Assembly (NCBI GenBank): GCA_050247155.1
Contig: JBFWUS010000017.1
Span: forward strand, 1-64,000
DNA from: Mesorhizobium_G sp050247155
GTDB taxonomy: Bacteria > Pseudomonadota > Alphaproteobacteria > Rhizobiales > Rhizobiaceae
Direction: 5' to 3'
Length of the DNA: 64,000 nt
The stretch's first letter is position 1. Each line of letters begins with the position of its first letter. Both the position numbers and the translations under genes were made by a program. Under the pieces are notes generated by a model. That model was not told where the DNA came from. It did not search any database and was given only the letters and a program-made list of their open reading frames with translations. Positions 1-8,386 of this stretch are shown here, in pieces.

Positions 1-177
1 ATCAACGTCCCCTCCTTCGACGCGCCGGCCGGCTTCGTCGTGAAAAAGGGGAATGACGCCTTCCGCGAAGCGCTCAACAAGGCGCTTGCCGAGGCGATGC
101 AGGACGGCACCTGGAAGCGCATTCATGAGAAGTGGTTTCCAGGCACGCCGATGCCCGCCGAATATCTGCCCAAGTAA
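1..177 (+). CDS. amino-acid-type ABC transporter substrate-binding protein, C-terminal end (partial)
   Basis: The reading frame is open from the left edge and ends with TAA at 175-177, giving the last 58 residues of a protein. The tail has the look of a family-3 solute-binding protein: a stretch like 'GFVVKKGNDAFREALNKAL', then 'DGTWKRIHEKWF', which is the usual closing helix of periplasmic polar-amino-acid receptors. It should capture the substrate in the periplasm for the permease-ATPase encoded 73 bases downstream. A perfect hairpin follows it. The substrate cannot be read from this fragment. Confidence 0.85.
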   Translation: MNVPSFDAPAGFVVKKGNDAFREALNKALAEAMQDGTWKRIHEKWFPGTPMPAEYLPK

Positions 178-204
178 TCTCAGTTGAGCCCGCATAAAGA
201 CCAT

Positions 205-228
205 CGTTCCGGCCAAACGGCCGGAACG
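205..228 (+). other. intergenic hairpin after the binding-protein gene
   Basis: Arms 205-214 and 219-228 are a perfect 10-bp inverted repeat (CGTTCCGGCC) around the tetraloop AAAC. No U-tract follows, so it is not a typical terminator. Its place between a binding-protein gene and its permease gene fits an mRNA-stabilising or processing hairpin that raises the amount of receptor over membrane component. That role is inference. Confidence 0.6.
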
Positions 229-250
229 CGGTGCAACAAGGAATTCCTGA

Positions 251-1786
251 ATGGATTGGCTGGACACGCTGAGGCGCAGCTTTCTCGACTGGGAATCGAT
301 GGCGGCCGTTCTGCCGAACATGATCATGGTCGGGCTCAAGAACACGCTGATCCTTGCGGCGGCGTCGACGCTGCTGGGCACTGTGATCGGCATGGTGCTT
401 GCCGTTATGGGCATCTCGGAAAACAGGGCTCTGAAGCTGATCGCACGTGTCTATACCGACATCTTCCGCGGACTGCCTGCGATCGTCACCATCCTGTTGA
501 TCGGGCAGGGTTTTGCCCGCATCGGCCGTGAACTGTTCGGTCCATCGCCCTACCCCCTCGGCATATTGGCTCTCAGCCTAATTGCCGGCGCCTACATCGG
601 TGAAATCTTCAGGTCGGGAATCCAAAGCGTTGAACGCGGGCAGATGGACGCCTGCCGGACGCTCGGGTTGACCTATCACCAGGGCATGCGGCTGGTTGTC
701 ATCCCACAAGGCATACGGCGCGTTTTGCCGGCGCTGGTCAACCAGTTCATTGGCAACGTGAAGGATTCCAGCCTGGTCTATTTCCTCGGTCTGTTGTCGT
801 CCGAGCGTGAGCTCTTTCGCGTCGGGCAGGACCAGGCCGTCCTCACCGGAAATCTTTCTCCCCTTCTCCTCGCAGGCATTTTCTATCTCATCATCACCGT
901 TCCCCTCACACACCTTGTCAATCACATCGACAGACGGCTGCGAGAAGGGAAGCGGATCACTGTGGCCACCAGCGGCCTTGCCGAACTGGACGAAATCGAC
1001 TCGGCCGTCGCCAAGGAGGCCGCCCGCCCCTCGGCAGAAGCGTCGCCCTCAAAGCAATACAAGGGAGGCAGCATCGAAGTTCGCGGGCTCGACATGTTCT
1101 ATGGTGATCACCACGTGCTGAGGGGTGTCGATCTCTCCGTTGCACCCGGCAGCGTGACCTGCCTTGTCGGACCGTCCGGGTCGGGCAAGTCGACGCTGTT
1201 GCGCTGCCTGAACAGGCTGGTAGACGGGCGCTCTGGCGACATACTGCTCGACGGTAGGAGCATTTATCAGGAGAAGCCTGATACAATACGTCGTCGCATC
1301 GGCATGGTTTTCCAGCACTTTAATCTATTCCCCGATCGGACCGCGCGAGACAACATTACCTTGGCACTGCGCAAGGTGCGCGGCCTGTCGACCGCCGAAG
1401 CGAACCGTGTCGCGGAAGGGAGATTGGCCGAAGTGGGCCTGCTGGAGCGCAAGGATTTTCGCCCCGCAAACCTGTCCGGCGGCCAGCAGCAGCGCGTCGC
1501 AATTGCGCGTGCGCTCGCTATGGAACCAGAAGTGATGCTCTTCGACGAGGTCACCAGCGCCCTCGACCCGGAGCTCGTCAAGGGCGTGCTCAATCTGATG
1601 GCCGGGCTCGGACGCCAAGGCATGACGATGGTGGTCGTAACGCACGAAATGGCCTTCGCACGCAGAGCTGCCGATCAGGTGGTATTTATGGACGAGGGCC
1701 GCGTGATCGAAGCCGGAAGTCCAGACGCGATTTTCGACAACCCACAAAGCGCTCGGCTGAAGCGGTTCCTCGCCGAAGTCCTGTAA
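251..1786 (+). CDS. fused amino-acid-type ABC permease and ATP-binding protein
   Basis: This 511-residue protein joins two components that are usually separate. Residues 1-240 form a His/Glu/Gln/opine-type permease with several hydrophobic segments and the EAA-like loop 'GQMDACRTLGLT'. Residues about 275-511 form an ABC ATPase with Walker A GPSGSGKST near residue 307, signature LSGGQQQRVAIARAL near 407, Walker B VMLFDEVTSALDPE near 430 and the switch histidine in VVVTHEMAFAR near 464. It should energise inner-membrane uptake of the ligand bound by the upstream receptor. The ATG at 251 is preceded by AAGGA with eight bases of spacing. Fused forms of this kind are known among rhizobial amino-acid importers. 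The next gene, an FAD oxidoreductase, suggests the imported amine or amino acid is oxidised. Confidence 0.9.
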   Translation: MDWLDTLRRSFLDWESMAAVLPNMIMVGLKNTLILAAASTLLGTVIGMVLAVMGISENRALKLIARVYTDIFRGLPAIVTILLIGQGFARIGRELFGPSPYPLGILALSLIAGAYIGEIFRSGIQSVERGQMDACRTLGLTYHQGMRLVVIPQGIRRVLPALVNQFIGNVKDSSLVYFLGLLSSERELFRVGQDQAVLTGNLSPLLLAGIFYLIITVPLTHLVNHIDRRLREGKRITVATSGLAELDEIDSAVAKEAARPSAEASPSKQYKGGSIEVRGLDMFYGDHHVLRGVDLSVAPGSVTCLVGPSGSGKSTLLRCLNRLVDGRSGDILLDGRSIYQEKPDTIRRRIGMVFQHFNLFPDRTARDNITLALRKVRGLSTAEANRVAEGRLAEVGLLERKDFRPANLSGGQQQRVAIARALAMEPEVMLFDEVTSALDPELVKGVLNLMAGLGRQGMTMVVVTHEMAFARRAADQVVFMDEGRVIEAGSPDAIFDNPQSARLKRFLAEVL

Positions 1787-1859
1787 CCACGCGCCACGGC
1801 GACGGTCCGACTGCCCAAATGAAAGCCGATAGAACAACCCGAGAGCCAGGAAATCTTCT

Positions 1860-2984
1860 ATGAATCCCAGCCCGCAAGTTTCGAAGGCCATCGTCGTCGG
1901 GGGCGGCATATTCGGCGTATCGTCCGCTGTGCATCTGGTGCGCCTTGGCGTCAGCACGGTGCTCATAAACGACGGACCGCTCGCCAATGGCGCATCCGGC
2001 CGGTCGCTTTCATGGCTCAACTCGTCACGCAAACGGTCGATGGCATATCACCAACTGCGGATGGCCGGCATCGATCGCTACCGGACACTGATGGCGCGAC
2101 ACCCTGATCTGCCATGGCTTCGCTTCGACGGCGGGCTGACCTGGGATGCCGATGACGTTAACAACGAAATCGCAGACATCTTCAGGTATGAGCGCCAAAT
2201 TGGCTATGACGCCCATCTAATTGCAGGCAACCGTCTCGCAGCCTTTACCCCAGGTGTCGACTCAAAAGTCGTCACGCGCCAGGGAGCGATCTTTAATCCC
2301 GGCGAAGGTTGGGTGGACCTTCCATCCCTGATCGGCTCCCTGTCCAAGGAATTCGTGGAACGCGGCGGCGAACTCGTCACTGATTCTGGACGCGCCAACG
2401 TCACGGTGACTGCTGGACGCGCCACAGGAGTGACCACTGAAAAAGGTTCGCGGATCGTCGCCGACGCCGTGCTGGTGGCGACCGGAGCTGATGTGCCAAG
2501 CATGGCTGCAGTGGTGGGTTCGCGAATTGACGATGCGACGCCGGCTGCACTCCTTGTTCAAACGAAACCCGTGCACCTGCCATTACGCGCTGTGCTCAAT
2601 ACGCCGCGTGTCGCAATCCGGCCGACACCAACAGGCGCTCTCGTGCTCGACTCCGCTTGGTCCGAGGAGGAAGTGATCCGGCGCCCGGACGGAACGTTTG
2701 ACGCAAGGCAATCGACGCTTCAAGGGCTCCTGGCCGAAGCATCAACGGTACTCGAGGGCAACCCAAAGCTCGAACTTGACACCTTCGGCCTCGGGCCAAA
2801 GCCGATTCCCGGAGACGGGGAGCCCGTGTTCGGCGAGCTTGCAGGCATCAAAGGGTATTTCGTCGCTTTTAGTCACAGCGGTGCGACGCTAGGCCTTATC
2901 GCAGGCGAGCTGCTTGCCGATGAGATTGCCCGCGGCGAGAAGAGCCCTATGCTGGAGTCGTTCCGCCCGGCGCGTTTTGCCTGA
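1860..2984 (+). CDS. FAD-dependent oxidoreductase, DAO family
   Basis: This 374-residue protein opens with a Rossmann dinucleotide-binding motif (VVGGGIFGVSSA, residues about 12-23) followed by a conserved acidic-type strand end. Near the C-terminus it has a second FAD-contact region (GYFVAFSHSGATLG), as in the DadA/glycine oxidase/sarcosine oxidase group. Members oxidise amines or amino acids with FAD and pass electrons to oxygen or the respiratory chain. An AGGA ribosome-binding site lies eight bases before the ATG. It sits 73 bases after the fused transporter gene on the same strand, so import and oxidation are probably co-expressed. The exact substrate is not visible. Confidence 0.85.
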   Translation: MNPSPQVSKAIVVGGGIFGVSSAVHLVRLGVSTVLINDGPLANGASGRSLSWLNSSRKRSMAYHQLRMAGIDRYRTLMARHPDLPWLRFDGGLTWDADDVNNEIADIFRYERQIGYDAHLIAGNRLAAFTPGVDSKVVTRQGAIFNPGEGWVDLPSLIGSLSKEFVERGGELVTDSGRANVTVTAGRATGVTTEKGSRIVADAVLVATGADVPSMAAVVGSRIDDATPAALLVQTKPVHLPLRAVLNTPRVAIRPTPTGALVLDSAWSEEEVIRRPDGTFDARQSTLQGLLAEASTVLEGNPKLELDTFGLGPKPIPGDGEPVFGELAGIKGYFVAFSHSGATLGLIAGELLADEIARGEKSPMLESFRPARFA

Positions 2985-3332
2985 ACTGCGCGGTCTTGTA
3001 TCTCTCGCCGAAAAGTTCCCAATTCTTCTGAATGCATCCCAGGCCTTCCGGCTTGCGACTGTTGGCAAGATCGGCACTAGGTGCTGCTGCTGGCGAAAGC
3101 GGTGCCGAAGTCGTGGTCGGCATTACCAGTATCGATTCTGACCATGCTGTCCATGACAGCGGTCCCGCCGGCCCCGGGTGCAACAATACAGAATCACGCG
3201 ATTTTTTGTTGCCACCTGCGACGATATCGGCGCCAGTAATGAAGGCAGCATCCGGACTAGCCAGGAGGGCTTCTTGACCTACCTGCCACCGACCGGAACA
3301 CGTTGGGTGATGTAAACTTTTTTGCTGGGCGC
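2985..3332. other. intergenic stretch with gene debris
   Basis: No intact gene is visible. Positions 3211-3270, read leftward, encode a relic of an SDR C-terminus (LLASPDAAFITGADIVAGG) closely matching the end of the SDR at 7527-8279 (LASPEAAFVTGADIVADGG). No start or full domain survives, so this is a decayed copy. The rest shows no feature I can support. Confidence 0.55.
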
Positions 3333-3358
3333 GTAACGAACCTCCCGGCCACGACGAA
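3333..3358 (+). promoter_or_regulatory. ECF-sigma-like promoter of the bufferin operon
   Basis: GTAACG at 3333-3338 and CGAA at 3355-3358 are separated by exactly 16 bases. As I recall it, the SigF-type ECF promoter in Caulobacter, which controls its bufferin operon, is GTAACC-N16-CGAA, so this site differs at one -35 base. It lies 51 bases before the bufA start codon. Assignment rests on motif match and context only; no sigF gene is in the window. Confidence 0.55.
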
Positions 3359-3409
3359 AGTTACAATGGAGCAGGAGCTCCCTTCGTTGTCTCTTGGAGG
3401 AGAAACCCT

Positions 3410-3697
3410 ATGAATCGCCAAACCCTCGCCATCGCAATTGCCGGATCGCTTGCCTCGGCTCTTGCCACTGCGGTTTCCGCCGCACCCTTGCCTGCCGAAA
3501 AGATGGTCGGCATGGAGAAGTGCTACGGCATTGCGTTGAAGGGACAAAATGACTGTGCTGCAGGTGCTGGCACGACCTGCGCCGGTACCTCGACGACGGA
3601 CTACCAGGGCAATGCGTGGAAAGCCGTGCCTGCCGGCACCTGCACGACGATGGAAGTCGACGGCCACAAGGGTTCGCTCGAACCTGTCAAGATGTGA
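3410..3697 (+). CDS. bufA: bufferin precursor peptide (DUF2282 family)
   Basis: This 95-residue secreted peptide has a signal sequence of about 25 residues ending in an Ala-rich AVSAAP site, followed by a short mature part with four cysteines in the spacing typical of DUF2282: EKCYG, NDCAAG, TTCAG and AGTCTT. In this recently described family the cysteines are modified by the MNIO enzyme encoded next to it, giving a copper-binding periplasmic peptide that protects against metal stress. The ATG at 3410 has a strong GGAGGAG site eight bases upstream. The order precursor, DUF692, DUF2063, DoxX on one strand matches known bufferin operons. A GC-rich hairpin follows the gene, which would help make the peptide more abundant than the enzyme. 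Confidence 0.88.
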   Translation: MNRQTLAIAIAGSLASALATAVSAAPLPAEKMVGMEKCYGIALKGQNDCAAGAGTTCAGTSTTDYQGNAWKAVPAGTCTTMEVDGHKGSLEPVKM

Positions 3698-3708
3698 TCG
3701 GTTAATAT

Positions 3709-3734
3709 CCGGGGGGCCGGCAAAGCCCCCCCGG
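3709..3734 (+). other. GC-rich hairpin between precursor and enzyme genes
   Basis: CCGGGGGG at 3709-3716 pairs with CCCCCCGG at 3727-3734 around a 10-base loop. No U-run follows, so complete termination is unlikely. The position just after the small precursor gene suits partial attenuation or mRNA protection, which would favour precursor over modifying enzyme. Confidence 0.6.
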
Positions 3735-3754
3735 CGCTCACAACGGTTGTAAAA

Positions 3755-4633
3755 ATGAACGTTGCGATCCGTACCACCTTGCCTGACCGAGCAGGTGTGG
3801 GCCTCAAGTCTGAGCATGTGGAAGAGATCATCTCTACGCGCCCCGATGTCGGTTTCTTTGAAGTCCATGCCGAAAACTATATGGGCGACGGCGGCGCGCC
3901 GCACCGCGCCCTTGCCGAAATAGTATCGCAGTATCCACTATCACTGCACGGGGTCGGGTTATCGATCGGCGCGGAAGGACCTCTCGACCGGACGCATCTC
4001 GGCAGGCTACGCCGCTTGATAGACTGCTACAGGCCGCAATCGTTTTCCGAACACCTGGCATGGTCCACTCACGACAGCGCATTTTTCAACGACCTGCTGC
4101 CGCTACCGTATACCCAGGCGACACTCCGACGCGTGAGCAATCACATCAATGAGGTGCAGCAAACCTTGGGCCGGAGAATGCTGCTCGAGAACCCATCCAC
4201 CTACATCCTGTTCGAGGAAAGTACGATCGAAGAGGTCGAATTCCTCACCCGAATTGCGAACCAGACCGGTTGCGGTCTCCTGCTTGACGTGAACAACGTG
4301 ATGGTTTCAGCGGTCAACCATCGTCAGGATCCTTACGCCTACATCGATCGCTTTCCGGTGGAACATGTCGGCGAGATTCACCTCGCCGGTTACGACGAGA
4401 CCGTCGACAACATCGGCGATCGACTCCTGATCGACGCCCACGATCGGCGTATAAGCGAAGACGTGTTCGAACTCTACCTTCACACGATTGCCAGAACAGG
4501 GCCGCGGCCGACATTGATCGAATGGGACAATCAGATCCCGGAGCTTTCCGCACTGCTGACGGAAGCGCGACGGGCTGACGTCGTGCTGGAAGAGGCCCGT
4601 AGCGGTTGCGGCGTCTACGCGGGACGCAGGTAA
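3755..4633 (+). CDS. bufB: MNIO-family peptide-modifying enzyme (DUF692)
   Basis: This 292-residue protein is a DUF692 multinuclear non-heme iron oxidase, of the MbnB type. Conserved blocks with likely metal ligands appear in order: FFEVHAENYMG near residue 30, SLHGVGLSIG near 63, SEHLAW near 93, LLENPSTY near 148, LLLDVNNVMVSA near 176, EIHLAGY near 208 and LIEWDNQIP near 253. Such enzymes form a TIM-barrel with two or three iron ions and oxidise cysteines of a precursor peptide; in bufferins this yields thiooxazole-type groups that bind copper. The substrate should be the four-cysteine peptide encoded just upstream. It ends two bases before the partner gene, so co-translation is likely. The length is normal for the family. 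Confidence 0.92.
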   Translation: MNVAIRTTLPDRAGVGLKSEHVEEIISTRPDVGFFEVHAENYMGDGGAPHRALAEIVSQYPLSLHGVGLSIGAEGPLDRTHLGRLRRLIDCYRPQSFSEHLAWSTHDSAFFNDLLPLPYTQATLRRVSNHINEVQQTLGRRMLLENPSTYILFEESTIEEVEFLTRIANQTGCGLLLDVNNVMVSAVNHRQDPYAYIDRFPVEHVGEIHLAGYDETVDNIGDRLLIDAHDRRISEDVFELYLHTIARTGPRPTLIEWDNQIPELSALLTEARRADVVLEEARSGCGVYAGRR

Positions 4634-4635
4634 CC

Positions 4636-5400
4636 ATGAACGTCAGCACGTCAAGCTTCGCAGCCGCCTTGCTCGACCCGGCGATGCTCCCGCCTGCTGG
4701 CATAAGGTGCGCAGGCGACGCGCCGATCGACCTGCGCTTCGCGGTCTACCGCAACAACGTCGTTATTAGCCTGACGAAGGCGCTCAGTCAGCGATTTCCG
4801 GTGACGAAACGTCTGGTGGGTGACGAGTTCTTTGACGGCACGGCCCGTGTCTTTATCCGCCAATCACCGCCTCAATGCCCTATCCTATTCGCCTATGGCG
4901 ACGATTTTCCCAGCTTCCTGTCAGGATTCGAACCCGTCGCCAATCTACCTTATCTTGCAGACGTGGCACAATTGGAAGCGCAGTGTACACGCGCCTACCA
5001 TGCGGCCGACCGCCGACCGCTTTGCGCCGAGGACCTGATACGGATCAAACCAGACCAACTCGCGATTACGCGGCTGACGCCGCATCCGGCTGCCGCTCTG
5101 GCGTGCTCCCTCTTCGCGATAGGAAGTATCTGGCAGGCCCATCAGATCGAGCAGGTAAAGGTCCAGTCCATTGAGAAGCCCGAAAATGTTCTGGTGACCC
5201 GTCCCGCCTTTGAGGTTCAGGTTCATCTTGTTCCGCAGGAAGACGCGGTCTTTCTCCGGGCAATTTTTGAGGGAGCAAGTCTGGAGGATGCGGCCGCCGC
5301 CGCGCTCGACGTGAAACCCGACTTTGACTTTGGCCGGGCTCTCCTTGGGTTGACCGTGCTTGGCGCATTTGAGGCCGGCCGAACCAATGCGGAGACATAA
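4636..5400 (+). CDS. bufC: MNIO partner protein (DUF2063 family)
   Basis: This 254-residue protein is the usual companion of a DUF692 enzyme. The N-terminal domain has the DUF2063 pattern: short helices followed by 'DLRFAVYRNNVVISLTKAL' and 'RFPVTKRLVGDEFF', then 'PSFLSGFEPVANLPYLADVA'. The family is thought to recognise the precursor leader and hand it to the oxidase. I chose ATG 4636, two bases after the bufB stop codon, rather than the upstream in-frame codon inside bufB, because the family N-terminus starts with the SFAAALLDP segment. It is not a DNA-binding regulator, despite older automatic labels. Confidence 0.88.
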   Translation: MNVSTSSFAAALLDPAMLPPAGIRCAGDAPIDLRFAVYRNNVVISLTKALSQRFPVTKRLVGDEFFDGTARVFIRQSPPQCPILFAYGDDFPSFLSGFEPVANLPYLADVAQLEAQCTRAYHAADRRPLCAEDLIRIKPDQLAITRLTPHPAAALACSLFAIGSIWQAHQIEQVKVQSIEKPENVLVTRPAFEVQVHLVPQEDAVFLRAIFEGASLEDAAAAALDVKPDFDFGRALLGLTVLGAFEAGRTNAET

Positions 5401-5401
5401 A

Positions 5402-5902
5402 ATGACCAGCGAAGACCATATGCCAACGAAAACCTCCGCGAGCTTGAATTTGGTGCAGCGCGCGGAGGCTGTAATTGCGTCCATCCCAGCCGCGCTGCCG
5501 TTGCTTGCCTTGCGCTTTGCGCTTGCCATCCCCTTTTTCAAGTCGGGCCTGACCAAATGGGATGGTTTTCTGACGCTTTCCAACGGCGCACGCTATCTGT
5601 TCACCCAGGAATTCAGTCTGCACATATTCGGCAGCCAGTATCCCTACCCCGCGCCGATCCTGATGGCGACGCTTGCGGGGATTGGTGAAATCGTGTTGCC
5701 GGTCCTTCTCATCCTCGGGCTCGGAACCAGATTTGCCGCACTCGGCATTCTCTTGATGACCGCCGTCATCCAGTTGACGGTGCCGGAAGGCTGGGCAAAT
5801 TTTCATTTGCCCTGGGCCGCAATGGCACTAACGCTCGTTGTCTTCGGCGGCGGAACGTTTTCGCTTGATCGTCTGATCAGCTGGAGATGGCGTTCCGGGT
5901 AG
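5402..5902 (+). CDS. DoxX-family membrane protein of the bufferin operon
   Basis: This 166-residue protein has four predicted membrane segments (around residues 27-45, 75-97, 100-120 and 130-150) and the DoxX feature 'FALAIPFFKSGLTKW'. It is the fourth gene of the operon, starting one base after the bufC stop codon with GGAG seven bases upstream. DoxX proteins are common final members of bufferin and gig-type gold or copper-induced operons; their exact role is unknown, possibly redox support in the inner membrane. ATG 5420 is an alternative start. Confidence 0.88.
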   Translation: MTSEDHMPTKTSASLNLVQRAEAVIASIPAALPLLALRFALAIPFFKSGLTKWDGFLTLSNGARYLFTQEFSLHIFGSQYPYPAPILMATLAGIGEIVLPVLLILGLGTRFAALGILLMTAVIQLTVPEGWANFHLPWAAMALTLVVFGGGTFSLDRLISWRWRSG

Positions 5903-6019
5903 CAGGACCGATCGCACACATCGGAGCGTGTGTGTCGACGGTCTCCACGACTGCGTCGGCAACCCCTGCGATGACTATTTCCGCGGATTGACTGGGCAAT
6001 TAAACCGACCAAAGCCCGC

Positions 6020-6778
6020 TGCATTTGCGGAATGCAAGCACGCCAACACGCGGTCGGCGATCTCCCTCCAACCCGGTGCGGCGATCAGAAAATGGCTGCG
6101 GTCCGGAAAGCTCATGAACTCTGTCACCGCGGACGATGCCCACATACCGGCCTAGTTCTGCCACACCATTCCGGGTTCAACGGTCTTGTCGTCTTCTAAG
6201 CTGACCAGAAGCAGCGGCGCGCGATCTGCCTTCTTCCACTCGACGGATGCGCCGAAGCCAAACACAGACTGTTAGTAGATTCGACCCGATGCCGGAATGA
6301 TATATCTTCAAATGCGGTCCGCTGGCTGGTTCCGGGAAGGCCGTTGGCGAAGTTCCTCGCGAACTGCTTGAACGACAAGGTCAGCGCCCGGCTCCAACCG
6401 CGCCATGCGAGAAAGACCGGAAGCGCCGACAGAAATTCTTTCAAGCCCGGTTTGATGCCCGCCGCCGGGCCGGGATCGATTGAAACGCCGGCCGCGCTCA
6501 CGCAGCATCTGCACGATCAGCCCGCCATAGGAATGGCCGATCAGGATCGGTTTTTCCGGCTGAGCGGCCATGATCGCCGCATAGTGATCCACGATCTTGC
6601 CGAGCGTCAGTTTTCCCAGTTCGGGATGTAGTGCGCGGCGCAGCTCGGCGACGGGGCGGTCCATGAACGGCCAGGCCGGCGCGACGGTATGGCCCTGTGC
6701 TTCATAGCGATCGATCCAGGGTTTCCAGATGGCCGGGGTCAGCCACGCGCCGTGGATCAGAAGAGTGGTTTTGGACAT
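6020..6778 (-). pseudogene. broken alpha/beta hydrolase
   Basis: The start is clear (MSKTTLLIHGAWLTPAIWKP) and the nucleophile elbow GHSYGG is at about residue 83, as in alpha/beta hydrolases. The frame then shifts near position 6490, where the continuing sequence (SIDPGPAAGIKPGL) is in another frame. It shifts again further on and meets an amber codon at 6152-6154. The normal family ending, FPDRSHFLIAAPGW, is still legible near 6080-6120 with the catalytic histidine. At least two frameshifts and one stop make the gene non-functional. The neighbouring reductase and SDR are on the same strand, so it was probably once part of the same operon. Confidence 0.8.
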
Positions 6779-6875
6779 GGTGGCTGTTCCTTTTCAGGCA
6801 GCGGCCATGCCCCATGGAGCCATGGCCGCCGGTTGGTGGAAAACTGGGTTCATGCGTCGGCGGGATGGGTGGCGT

Positions 6876-7478
6876 TCAGCCGAACTTCACCAGATTGAGG
6901 GCCGGAAGCGGGCCGCCGGGGAACTGGACGAGACGCCCGCCGATCGAAAGCGGTCCTAGGTCAATACCGAAGAAGCCGAGACGGTCGATCAGTGCACCGA
7001 TCTCGGATTTCGGCTGCGTCTCATCGCCGGAATAGAACAGCACGCGCCGGCCGCCCTCGGCGCACGGATCGCCGGAAAGCAGATGCGGTTGCAGGTGATT
7101 GAAGGCTTTGACGACGCGTGCACCAGGCACCATGCCGGTGAAAACCTCACTGGACAGTCGGCCGTTCAACTCCGCCGGTTTGAACAGCGGCGCTTCGATC
7201 GGGTTGTTGGCGTCGATCACGATGCGGCCGGCGAAGTCGGGCAGGCCGGCCAGCGCCGCCGGCAGCTTCGACCAGTTGACGGCGACGAGAACGATGTCCT
7301 TCGACGCCGCTTCCTCGCGGGTACCGGCCTCGATCGTCAGGCCGATGGCGGTGACGGTGTCCTTCAGGCTTTCCGGCCCGCGGCTGTTCGACAAGGTGGC
7401 GCGGATATTGTTGTTGGCAAGAGCCGTTGCGAAAGCGCGGCCGATATTGCCGGCGCCGATGATGCCGATACTGTTCAT
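6876..7478 (-). CDS. NADP-binding oxidoreductase, F420-dependent NADP reductase-like
   Basis: This 200-residue protein begins with an NADP-binding Rossmann motif (IGIIGAGNIGRAFA, residues 4-17) and contains the family landmarks 'DIVLVAVNWSKLP', 'IVIDANNPIE' and 'VVKAFNHLQPHLL'. This is the pattern of the NPD2/FNO-like coenzyme F420:NADP oxidoreductase superfamily; in bacteria without F420 these act as general NADPH-dependent reductases. The frame is intact and of normal length. It lies between two broken genes on the same strand and is probably the only working member of that old operon. Substrate unknown. Confidence 0.82.
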   Translation of the reverse strand: MNSIGIIGAGNIGRAFATALANNNIRATLSNSRGPESLKDTVTAIGLTIEAGTREEAASKDIVLVAVNWSKLPAALAGLPDFAGRIVIDANNPIEAPLFKPAELNGRLSSEVFTGMVPGARVVKAFNHLQPHLLSGDPCAEGGRRVLFYSGDETQPKSEIGALIDRLGFFGIDLGPLSIGGRLVQFPGGPLPALNLVKFG

Positions 7479-7526
7479 GACAGTAGTCCTTTCAAAGTCC
7501 GGGTTTCAGGTTCGCTCGTCGGAAGA

Positions 7527-8279
7527 TCAGGCCGTCAGACCGCCATCGGCGACAATGTCCGCGCCGGTGACGAAGGCTGCCTCCGGGCTGGCGAGGAAGG
7601 CGACGACGCTGGCGATCTCGGCGGGCTGGCCGTAGCGACCGATCGCCATGCCGGGGCTGACGATGGCTGCGACCGGGCCGTCGGCCGGGTTCATGTCGGT
7701 GTCGGTCGGGCCAGGATGAACGGTGTTGACCGTGATGCCCTTGGGGCCAAGATCGCGCGCCAGGCTGCGATTGAAGCCGGTGATCGCGCCTTTGGTCAGC
7801 GTATAGACCGAAGCGGTCGGGAAAGCCGCATATCGCATCATCGACGAGCCGATATGGATGATGCGTCCGCCCGCGTTCATGTGACGGACGGCTTCCTGGG
7901 TCGCGACGAACACACCGGTCACGTTGACCGCCAACATCCGTTCGAAATCCTCGAACTTCACATCCTCGATCGGCGCATTGACCGCGACACCCGCGTTGTT
8001 GACGAGGATGTCAACGCCGCCGAAGGCCGCGACGGTCTGCGTCACGGCGGCCCGCACCGCCTAAGGATTACCGGCATCCGCCGCGACCGCGATGCCCTTG
8101 CCGCCAGCCGCTTCGATGTCGGCCACGACCTCGGCCGCCTTGTCCGGCGATGCGCTATAGGTGATCGCGACCGCCGCGCCGTCGGCGGCGAGCTTCTTCG
8201 CGATGGCGGCGCCGATAGAGCGCGAACCGCCGGTGACAAGAGCGGCCTTACCAGTGAGGGGATGGGTGTTCCGGGTCAT
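7527..8279 (-). pseudogene. short-chain dehydrogenase interrupted by one amber codon
   Basis: The full SDR plan is present in one frame. It has the cofactor motif TGGSRSIG near residue 17, NNAG near residue 90, catalytic Ser and YxxxK (VYTLTKGAI) near residue 155, and the C-terminus PEAAFVTGADIVADGG. The frame is interrupted only by TAG at 8061-8063, where related proteins usually have Glu in an NPEAV-like context. A GTG two codons later could restart a truncated protein lacking the NADP-binding part, which would be inactive. No other lesion is seen, so the event is recent or could be a base-call error. The LysR gene is divergent, 107 bases away. Confidence 0.78.
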
Positions 8280-8386
8280 TGTCTTCACTCCGTTGGGTTT
8301 CGGTGGAGTGAAATTGGCCTGTTTGTTTACCGCGCACGTTAGTCGGTAATGTCTTGATCTGAATTCAAGCAATCGTTGAATATGAT

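Noticed and set aside
7083..8342. Plus-strand frame opposite the reductase and SDR
   Set aside because: It is the antisense shadow of known families with no ribosome-binding site or motifs.
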